From Deltaproteobacteria bacterium (GTDB lineage Bacteria > Myxococcota > B64-G9), in the NCBI GenBank assembly GCA_030591745.1, contig JAUVAM010000051.1, positions 1 through 10,741 on the forward strand: 10,741 nucleotides of DNA. Reading direction: 5' to 3'. The number at the start of each line of letters is the position of its first letter. The stretch's first letter is position 1. Made by a program: the position numbers and the translations under genes. This document shows positions 1 to 5,023 of the stretch, piece after piece. Under the pieces are notes generated by a model. That model did not search any database and had not been told where the DNA came from. It was given only the letters and a program-made list of their open reading frames with translations.

Positions 1-1374
1 CAAAACGCCCTTTTTCACCAAATACAGCGTGGTGAACATGCCCAGGGTGTCGGCCTTGGCCTCTTCGATGGCCACATATCGATCTTTGAGAAGCTGACTG
101 ACCGGCTTGCGTTCTTTCCCTACCTTAATGAAGCCCGGTCCCAGACCGTGGGACATTTCATGCATCAAGGTGTGGTTAAAATAGGCGTCAAAGTCCAATC
201 GATCAAGCTGATCCGCTGCCAGAATTTTTTCGGCGATGGGCTTTAATATCTGATCGAACTTGGCGTGACTGACGTTTTTGAACAGAACCTTCTTGCAGCC
301 TTTTTGCTCTCGTACTCTTTCGTCGTTTGGCAGGTTGAAGGCCAAGGTTTGCACCCCGGCGCGGGTATCGCCGGCCGAATGAATCAAGTCCACGACCATA
401 ATGGGCGAGGACTTGCCCCGTTCGAAATTCTTGTGCTCCTCGGGGATGGGCAGGGCTTTCTCCAGTTCATCCAAAAATCCCGCAACTTTCGCAAGCTTGG
501 CGCTCTCTTCGGGGTCGCGAAGCGTAATGAAGCTTTCAAAAGCCGCCTTGTAGGCGAATAGTCGATCCTCGTAAACCTCGTAGGGACCGATGGTCACTTC
601 CAAAGGCGAATCCACCACGTCCATCCAGTCCACGTCGGAGGCAAAATAGTCATTGGAACCAAAGGCATCCGCCCGAGAACGCAGGTACTTGGCCAAGGAT
701 TCGTTGCCGACCTTTTCCGCTGCCTGACGCATAAAGCCTGCCGCACGGTCCAGCTGGCTCTTGTAATGTTGCGCATAGGGCTGAGCTTTGAGTTTTCCTT
801 TGTCGTCCCGAGCGATGACAGTGAAGTTACTCAGGAAAGCAGCTCGGTCTTCTGGATGAGTCTTGATGTGGGTTTCAAACTCTTCCTTGCTCATGTCCGT
901 GGGGTAATAGTTCGCGCCTTCGGGCTTTTCCGGTACGCCCTTGATAAAGGGCGAGAAGTCATCCAGGCGACTGTAGGGACCGTAATTAATCTTCATGTAC
1001 TTGGCCAGTTGCTTCTCCATCTCATTTTTGGGCCGACGCAATCGAGCCATGAGTTCCGGGCCCACTGGGGATGCCTGCGCCCAGAATATCTCGTCCAAAA
1101 CAAGGGCGGCTTGCACCAGGAGTTCCACCGCCTCCACTTGCTCACCGGTCAAGCCCTTGCTGGAAAACTCCAAGCGGGTGGGGGCAAAACGCACGATTTT
1201 CTTTTCCAGCTCTCCCAAGCTCATGCTGGCTTCGATCACTTGAGCCTCCACCTTGCTTGATGTGGCACCCACGACCTTGGCCGCGCCCTTGTCGCTCTGA
1301 CAGGCCGTACCGGACAAAACAAGAAAACCCAGGGCCATCCATGCCAATTGATTGGGAAAAATTTTCTCTCTCAT
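1..1374 (-). CDS. M49-like (dipeptidyl-peptidase III family) zinc metallopeptidase, putative lipoprotein, 3' end outside window
   Basis: The frame is open for 458 codons from an ATG at 1374 to the left edge, with no stop seen, so the C-terminus is missing. The N-terminus has a short charged start, a hydrophobic stretch (about residues 10-22) and a loose lipobox GTA-C with Cys25, which suggests an exported lipoprotein; Gln26 follows, so there is no inner-membrane retention Asp. The zinc site is visible: HEMSH (His405, Glu406, His409) in the context LMHEMSHGLGPG, and EEAKAD with Glu437/Glu438 supplying the third ligand. A conserved-looking block HSAGDTRAG (from His332) and NLPND (to Asp351) fits the same family. 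Classical DPP III has HExxxH; this member has the one-residue-shorter HExxH, as I recall for the NUDIX-linked/bacterial M49-like branch. A strong Shine-Dalgarno lies 6 nt upstream. It is divergent from the zinc-finger gene. The substrate is unknown; periplasmic or surface peptide cleavage is inference. The metallopeptidase call is firm, the exact subfamily less so. Confidence 0.82.
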   Translation of the reverse strand, partial: MREKIFPNQLAWMALGFLVLSGTACQSDKGAAKVVGATSSKVEAQVIEASMSLGELEKKIVRFAPTRLEFSSKGLTGEQVEAVELLVQAALVLDEIFWAQASPVGPELMARLRRPKNEMEKQLAKYMKINYGPYSRLDDFSPFIKGVPEKPEGANYYPTDMSKEEFETHIKTHPEDRAAFLSNFTVIARDDKGKLKAQPYAQHYKSQLDRAAGFMRQAAEKVGNESLAKYLRSRADAFGSNDYFASDVDWMDVVDSPLEVTIGPYEVYEDRLFAYKAAFESFITLRDPEESAKLAKVAGFLDELEKALPIPEEHKNFERGKSSPIMVVDLIHSAGDTRAGVQTLAFNLPNDERVREQKGCKKVLFKNVSHAKFDQILKPIAEKILAADQLDRLDFDAYFNHTLMHEMSHGLGPGFIKVGKERKPVSQLLKDRYVAIEEAKADTLGMFTTLYLVKKGVL

Positions 1375-1380
1375 GGTCAA

Positions 1381-1387
1381 TCCTCCT
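1381..1387 (-). promoter_or_regulatory. Ribosome binding site of the M49-like gene
   Basis: On the minus strand the sequence reads AGGAGGA, followed by six bases (TTGACC) and the ATG at 1374. This near-perfect Shine-Dalgarno fixes the start codon of the metallopeptidase gene and its signal sequence. Confidence 0.8.
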
Positions 1388-1393
1388 GACAGG

Positions 1394-1422
1394 CTCGTAC
1401 CAATGGCCGGCCAATTTGTCAA
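1394..1422 (-). promoter_or_regulatory. Weak candidate promoter for the M49-like gene
   Basis: A perfect -35 hexamer TTGACA (minus strand, 1422-1417) is followed by a 17-bp spacer and TACGAG (1399-1394), which matches only 3 of 6 positions of the -10 consensus. A start about 7 nt downstream would leave a leader of only about 13 nt that cuts into the Shine-Dalgarno, so the true promoter may lie elsewhere in this gap. Confidence 0.25.
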
Positions 1423-1443
1423 TCTCCCCAAATTCCAGAGGCG

Positions 1444-1472
1444 TTGACAATGTTCGCCACCTCCTGTTGAAT
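1444..1472 (+). promoter_or_regulatory. Candidate sigma70-type promoter of the zinc-finger gene, possibly leaderless
   Basis: TTGACA (1444-1449, 6 of 6) is separated by exactly 17 bp from TTGAAT (1467-1472, 4 of 6 against TATAAT). The predicted transcription start, 6-8 nt after the -10, falls on the ATG at 1479 itself. No Shine-Dalgarno is visible in front of that ATG, so the transcript may be leaderless. This is pattern matching only. Confidence 0.4.
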
Positions 1473-1478
1473 GGGCCC

Positions 1479-1901
1479 ATGCCGAAATCCACTCCAGAAC
1501 AACAAATCGAACAAATCCTGAACATGCTGATTAAACGCGTGGAAAACGACGTGGCCCGAGGTGTCGCCGCTGGCCTCAAGCGGACCGGATTGCTTCAAGT
1601 TCTGGATCAGCTTCAAGATGTCGAAACACCCCCTAAATCCGACAGCAAAAAGAGCAAAAATTACTGCAAAATCGAGGATTGCGACAATCCAATACGCGCC
1701 CTGGGCCTGTGCTCCAAGCACTACCAACAGCAGCGCTATGCCAACCAACGGGAAAAGCTAGGTCAAGACGGGCCCCGCTCCACGGAGAAACGCGGCGGAA
1801 ATCCCTGTAGCGTTGAGGGTTGCGACGCGCCCAACTACGCCAAAGGCATGTGCGGAAAACACTTCATGGCGTGGGTCCGCGCCAAGAAAGAACAAGACTA
1901 G
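1479..1901 (+). CDS. Small protein with tandem C-x4-C-x9-C-x2-H zinc fingers, unknown function
   Basis: I do not recognise a named gene. From the ATG at 1479 the product has 140 residues. Residues 1-60 are a charged, probably helical N-terminal region (about 5-46) and a Lys/Ser/Pro-rich linker. Two fingers follow with identical spacing: Cys63, Cys68, Cys78, His81 and Cys110, Cys115, Cys125, His128. Each has D-x-P after the second Cys and a Gly two residues before the third Cys, and each ends in an aromatic-rich basic tail (HYQQQRY, HFMAWVRAKK). This spacing resembles the short GxCxxH zinc-finger repeats in WRKY19-type and phage- or myxobacteria-associated small proteins (from memory). The frame continues open upstream to 1071, but that part is antisense to the metallopeptidase, so ATG 1479 is preferred. 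The gene is convergent with the bactofilin gene. Nucleic-acid binding or protein-protein contact is inferred; no catalytic motif is seen. Confidence 0.75.
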   Translation: MPKSTPEQQIEQILNMLIKRVENDVARGVAAGLKRTGLLQVLDQLQDVETPPKSDSKKSKNYCKIEDCDNPIRALGLCSKHYQQQRYANQREKLGQDGPRSTEKRGGNPCSVEGCDAPNYAKGMCGKHFMAWVRAKKEQD

Positions 1902-1973
1902 TATTTCTTGAGATGGCACGATCTTGCCATTTGAGTCAAGCACACAAGCATATGGCATCAGAGTAGAAATACT
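1900..1973. repeat. Nested inverted repeats after the zinc-finger gene
   Basis: The perfect 9-bp arms AGTATTTCT (1900-1908, overlapping the stop codon of the zinc-finger gene) and AGAAATACT (1965-1973) enclose an 8-bp hairpin with one G-U pair (AGATGGCA 1911-1918 with TGCCATTT 1925-1932, six-base loop). A second copy of ATGGCA at 1952-1957 could compete for TGCCAT at 1925-1930. It may act as a 3'-end structure or terminator for one or both convergent genes; there is no clear U-tract. Confidence 0.45.
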
Positions 1974-1974
1974 T

Positions 1975-2001
1975 GTGCCGTGCCGCGAAGCGGCATGGTG
2001 C
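1975..2001 (+). terminator. Strong GC-rich hairpin between convergent genes (candidate terminator)
   Basis: In plus-strand RNA, 1975-1986 pairs with 1990-2001 over 12 continuous pairs around a GAA loop. The core TGCCGC/GCGGCA is Watson-Crick; the outer six pairs include three G-U wobbles. In minus-strand RNA those wobbles become A-C mismatches and only the 6-bp core remains, so the structure fits plus-strand transcription best. No U-run follows, so it is either a Rho-independent terminator of atypical form or a 3'-end stabiliser. It also lies just beyond the bactofilin stop codon. Confidence 0.45.
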
Positions 2002-2025
2002 TAGAAGATTCATCGGGGTGGTGGA

Positions 2026-2568
2026 CTATTGCCTGTTGGCCTTGTCCTTGCCTTCACCCTTCTGATCCTTATTGCCTTCAAAGACGGGCTTCGTCTTGGC
2101 TTTGCCCATTTCGGCCATCACGCAACTGCCATCGAAGGTCACGCCCTTGTCGATGACCAAGGTCGGGGTCTCCAGGTTGCCCACCACTTTGCCGGGCTGC
2201 CGGATTTCTACGCCTTGCTTTGCGCGGATGTTGCCATGGACCTCGCCGTTGATGACGATGGTGCCAATATCGATCTCGGCCTTAACCTTGGCCCCTTCGC
2301 CCACCACCAACACCGAGTCGGAAATAATCTGCCCCGAGAAAGAACCTTCGATCTGCAAGGTGCCTTCGAATTGCAGCTTTCCTTCGAACTCGGATCCGCG
2401 TCCTAGGATGGTGGTGATGTCGTCGGTTTTCAGAGCCACGACTTTCTCCTTCCTGCTTGGGTTCGTTTTGGGTTTCTTCTCATTCATCTTCGCGGCGGTC
2501 GCATCCCGAATGGAGGGCATTGCAGCCGCCAGCGTTGGATCGGTCTTGTCTCGCTTGAACAAGGCCAC
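2026..2568 (-). CDS. Bactofilin family cytoskeletal protein
   Basis: Bactofilins polymerise without nucleotide into filaments that act as scaffolds in the cytoplasm, often at the membrane or cell poles. The 180-residue product has a flexible, Lys-rich N-terminal tail (1-50), a bactofilin core (about 51-150) and a charged C-terminal tail (151-180). The core shows the family's short beta-helix repeats, for example EFEGKLQFEGTLQIEGSFSG, then GEVHGNIRA and GKVVGNLETPTLVIDKGVTF. Translation starts at a GTG (2568), preceded by AGGGGAGG nine bases upstream, which overlaps the end of parB. The start lies only 6 nt after the parB stop, so it is almost certainly co-transcribed with parAB. From memory, in Myxococcus xanthus bacM follows parB, and the BacNOP bactofilins organise ParABS; a scaffold role in chromosome segregation or cell shape is therefore likely here. 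I leave the symbol empty because the bactofilin paralogue cannot be assigned. Confidence 0.92.
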   Translation of the reverse strand: MALFKRDKTDPTLAAAMPSIRDATAAKMNEKKPKTNPSRKEKVVALKTDDITTILGRGSEFEGKLQFEGTLQIEGSFSGQIISDSVLVVGEGAKVKAEIDIGTIVINGEVHGNIRAKQGVEIRQPGKVVGNLETPTLVIDKGVTFDGSCVMAEMGKAKTKPVFEGNKDQKGEGKDKANRQ

Positions 2569-2574
2569 TGAAGC

Positions 2575-3453
2575 TTACCTCCCCTCGATCACATCCAGGA
2601 TACGTTCCAATTCCTGGGGATCGTAGTAGTGAATGACCACCTTGCCACCCTTGCGGCCTGCGCGCAAATCCACCTTGGTGCCCAGACGCCGCTGCAAGCT
2701 CTCAAGCAAACGATACTGGGATGGACTGTATGATTGACTACGGGGTTTGGATTTTCCGCCGCCCTTGCTCGTTACGCCCTGGCGCACCAAATCTTCACAT
2801 TGGCGCACGCTCATTTTGTCACGGACCACCTTTCGAGCCATGGCTTTCTGGGCGGTCTGGGTCGACAAACCCAAGAGGGCTCGAGCGTGCCCCATGCTCA
2901 GTTCACCTGTCAGCAAAAAGGTCTGGATGTCTTCGGGCAGCTTTAAAAGCCTCAGGGCGTTGGCTACGGTGGAGCGTTGCTTGCCAACCCGCTTGGCCAA
3001 CTTCTCCTGGGTCAGTCCATGTTCTTCAATGAGCTGCTGATATGCCTCGGCCTCTTCCAGGGGGTTCAAATCTTCGCGCTGCAGGTTCTCGATAAGCGCC
3101 ACCTCGAGGACCTGGGTGTCACTCAAGTCCTTGACCACCACCGGCACCCGAGCCAGCTTGGCCATCCGGGCAGCCCGCCATCGGCGTTCGCCGGCCACGA
3201 TCTGAAAACGACCGTCCTTCGTGGCGCGCACGACCAAGGGCTGGATCACGCCCTGGCTCTCAAGGCTTTCCTTCAGCTCCAACAGCTTTGCCTCATCGAA
3301 ACTCTGACGGGGTTGTTCTTCGTTGGGCACCAGGTCCGCAACGAGGCATTCGAAAATGCCACTCTTGCCGGACTGCTCGTCCTCTTTTTTCGTCTCCACG
3401 GGAATCAGGGCCTTCAGGCCCCTGCCCAGGGATTTTCGCTTGCGGGCACTCAT
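2575..3453 (-). CDS. parB: Chromosome partitioning protein ParB (CTP-dependent DNA clamp)
   Basis: ParB binds parS sites near the origin, loads as a CTP-gated sliding clamp and stimulates ParA ATPase to segregate the chromosome. The product has 292 residues, the usual length for chromosomal ParB. In order: a basic N-terminal start of the type that contacts ParA (KSLGRGLKALIP, residues 7-18); the NEEQPRQ box (44-50); the CTP-binding motif GERRWR (88-93); the second nucleotide motif ENLQRE (122-127) followed by DLNP; a helix-turn-helix for parS recognition (about 148-170, TQEKLAKRVGKQRSTVANAL); the SMGHARALL segment (186-194); and a C-terminal dimerisation domain (about 235-292). A charged linker around 228-240 separates the last two. 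It lies 26 nt after parA and 6 nt before the bactofilin gene. Its likely targets are the parS palindromes in and at the start of mnmG in this same window. Confidence 0.97.
   Translation of the reverse strand: MSARKRKSLGRGLKALIPVETKKEDEQSGKSGIFECLVADLVPNEEQPRQSFDEAKLLELKESLESQGVIQPLVVRATKDGRFQIVAGERRWRAARMAKLARVPVVVKDLSDTQVLEVALIENLQREDLNPLEEAEAYQQLIEEHGLTQEKLAKRVGKQRSTVANALRLLKLPEDIQTFLLTGELSMGHARALLGLSTQTAQKAMARKVVRDKMSVRQCEDLVRQGVTSKGGGKSKPRSQSYSPSQYRLLESLQRRLGTKVDLRAGRKGGKVVIHYYDPQELERILDVIEGR
2578..2585 (-). promoter_or_regulatory. Ribosome binding site of the bactofilin gene, inside the parB 3' end
   Basis: The minus strand reads AGGGGAGG immediately before the parB TAA, then nine bases to the GTG at 2568. 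It supports the non-ATG start and suggests translational coupling to parB. Confidence 0.7.
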
Positions 3454-3479
3454 GGTTGGTCCCTGTTAGTCCTTATAAA

Positions 3480-4250
3480 TCAATATGTTGCGAGCTTCTC
3501 AATCACTTCCTGCGCCAGGGCCAGGTAGCTCTCGGAACCCGCCGAGCGGGTGTCGTAAAGCAAGACTGGCTTTCCGAAACTAGGCGCCTCGCTCAGGCGC
3601 ACGTTGCGAGGGATCTGGGTCTTGAATACCTTGTCAGCAAAAAACTCCCTCGCCTCTTCGGCCACCGAATGGGAGATGCTGTTGCGCTTGTCGAACATGG
3701 TCAGAAGGATACCATCAATGCTCAACGTGGGGTTCAAGCTCTCTCGAACGAGCTCGATGGTCTTCATCAAATGGCTCAAGCCCTCCAGGGCATAATACTC
3801 ACACTGCAAGGGCACGATGACACCATCGGCGGCGGCCAGGGCATTGACCGTCAGCAAACCCAAGGAAGGCGGGCAGTCGATGAAGACAAATGCATTGTCG
3901 TCTCGCACCGGCGCCAAGGCCTTCTTCAGTCGAGTTTCCCTTTCTTTGGCCTCCACCAACTCCACCTCCGCGCCGATGAGATCCGGCTCGGATGGCACAA
4001 GGAGAAGATGGTCCAGTTCGGTCTGTACGCAAACCTCCGCGATGCTCTGCTCTCCCAGAAGCACCTCGTAAAGACCTGCCCGTTCCGGATCCCGCTCAAG
4101 GCCCAGACCGGTGGTGGCGTTGGCCTGGGGATCGCTGTCCACCAGCAGGATCGAGCGTCCGGCCATGCTTAAAGACGCGGCCAGGTTAACCGCCGTGGTC
4201 GTCTTTCCCACCCCACCCTTCTGATTGGCGATGGCAATAATACGTCCCAT
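3480..4250 (-). CDS. parA: Chromosome partitioning ATPase ParA (Soj)
   Basis: ParA is a Walker-type ATPase that binds the nucleoid non-specifically as an ATP dimer and is released by ParB, pulling the parS complexes apart. The 256-residue protein has the deviant Walker A motif KGGVGKTT (residues 11-18, with signature Lys11 and Lys16), the A' segment DSDPQANAT (Asp38, Asp40) and a Walker B strand FVFIDCPPSLG around Asp125. The length matches small chromosomal Soj-type ParA proteins without the N-terminal HTH of plasmid ParA, so autoregulation would need ParB or another factor. The start ATG at 4250 has an AGGTGA Shine-Dalgarno six bases upstream. It is the first gene of a probable parA-parB-bactofilin unit with its own promoter in the 95-nt gap after rsmG. 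Confidence 0.97.
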   Translation of the reverse strand: MGRIIAIANQKGGVGKTTTAVNLAASLSMAGRSILLVDSDPQANATTGLGLERDPERAGLYEVLLGEQSIAEVCVQTELDHLLLVPSEPDLIGAEVELVEAKERETRLKKALAPVRDDNAFVFIDCPPSLGLLTVNALAAADGVIVPLQCEYYALEGLSHLMKTIELVRESLNPTLSIDGILLTMFDKRNSISHSVAEEAREFFADKVFKTQIPRNVRLSEAPSFGKPVLLYDTRSAGSESYLALAQEVIEKLATY

Positions 4251-4256
4251 ACGAAA

Positions 4257-4262
4257 TCACCT
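4257..4262 (-). promoter_or_regulatory. Ribosome binding site of parA
   Basis: The minus strand reads AGGTGA, then TTTCGT and the ATG at 4250. The six-base spacing supports the chosen start, which is also where the ParA family begins (MGRIIAIANQKGG). Confidence 0.65.
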
Positions 4263-4300
4263 GTTTCCTGGGTCACATGCTTCCTGGATCGAAGAGAATT

Positions 4301-4329
4301 TTTGTACCACAGCCTGCATGGGCTGACAA
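4301..4329 (-). promoter_or_regulatory. Candidate sigma70-type promoter of parA-parB-bactofilin
   Basis: On the minus strand, TTGTCA (4329-4324, 5 of 6 against TTGACA) is followed by a 17-bp spacer and TACAAA (4306-4301, 4 of 6). The expected start near 4294 gives a leader of about 44 nt before parA. The spacer carries an inverted repeat with 5-bp arms (CAGCC 4310-4314 and GGCTG 4321-4325), which could be an operator. Neither has experimental support here. Confidence 0.5.
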
Positions 4330-4345
4330 AGAAAATTAAAGCGCT

Positions 4346-5023
4346 TCAAGCCAAGGGGCGAAAAGCCCTGATACTCACCACCCGCCGCCTGAGGCCGCAG
4401 TAAGGAAGCCTGTAGGGAATCTCTTCTTCCACCTCAAGGCCGGCAGGCAATACCGCGGTCGAGGGGTCGAAGCCGTCGTCTCCGTCCCCATGCGCTTGAC
4501 CCGCCATGACCCACAAACGACCCTCATCCTCCAGCATGGGTGCCCCGGTCTCACACCAAATCTGGGGCGGAAAGGTGGCCCTACTGATAAGCTCGGGCCA
4601 GCGCTCTTCGGGCAAGGGCTCGGGATCGATGCCCAGTCGTTGCCAGCGAATCTCCAGTCCTTGCCCGATGCCCATGTCCCTGACCGCTTGGCGCAGAAAG
4701 CTGACCCGGCGACGGCGGGCCTCCATCAGGCAGACCTCCAGATCCGGCCTCAAGGCCTTGATCACAAGACCAGGAAAACCGGCGCCGCTGCCCACGTCCA
4801 GCAAACGAACCCCTGAATCCAGGCGTGACAAAATAACAGCCGAATCCAGGTAAAGCCGGTCCACCATGTCCTTCGGCTCTAAGACCGTGGTCAGGTTGAT
4901 GCGCTGAGCCCATTTGAGCAACACCTCCTGGTGCAGCTGCAAAAGCCTCAGGCCCTCCGGGTCCAAGTCGAGACCCATGCGATCGGCACCCCGGCACATG
5001 AGATCGACAAAAGACTCGCTCAC
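4346..5023 (-). CDS. rsmG: 16S rRNA (guanine-527-N7)-methyltransferase RsmG (GidB)
   Basis: RsmG uses S-adenosylmethionine to methylate N7 of G527 in 16S rRNA of the small subunit; loss of function gives low-level streptomycin resistance in several bacteria. The 225-residue product has an N-terminal helical region with the conserved WAQRINLT block (38-45), the RxxLDS-type block (Arg56 to Ser61, with Leu57 where many members have His) and a clear SAM-binding loop [12 protein letters not shown] (74-85). Glu101 at the end of the next strand would contact the SAM ribose, and a SRA block follows further on. Translation starts at GTG 5023, overlapping the mnmG TGA by four bases (GTGA), which indicates coupling. 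It is the last gene of the yidC-to-rsmG run; parA follows after 97 nt and a promoter. Confidence 0.95.
   Translation of the reverse strand: MSESFVDLMCRGADRMGLDLDPEGLRLLQLHQEVLLKWAQRINLTTVLEPKDMVDRLYLDSAVILSRLDSGVRLLDVGSGAGFPGLVIKALRPDLEVCLMEARRRRVSFLRQAVRDMGIGQGLEIRWQRLGIDPEPLPEERWPELISRATFPPQIWCETGAPMLEDEGRLWVMAGQAHGDGDDGFDPSTAVLPAGLEVEEEIPYRLPYCGLRRRVVSIRAFRPLA

Noticed and set aside
265..1260. Two plus-strand ORFs (98 and 164 codons) under the metallopeptidase gene
   Set aside because: They are shadows on the opposite strand of a continuous 458-codon frame with zinc-site motifs and a signal sequence.
1071..1478. N-terminal extension of the zinc-finger ORF in the same plus-strand frame
   Set aside because: It is antisense to the well-supported metallopeptidase gene, is low-complexity Pro/Ser/Arg-rich, and the ATG at 1479 fits the start of the charged helical region.
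3288..4172. 294-codon plus-strand ORF antisense to parB and parA
   Set aside because: Length comes from codon bias on the opposite strand; it has no recognisable domains and no ribosome binding site, while parA and parB are unambiguous.
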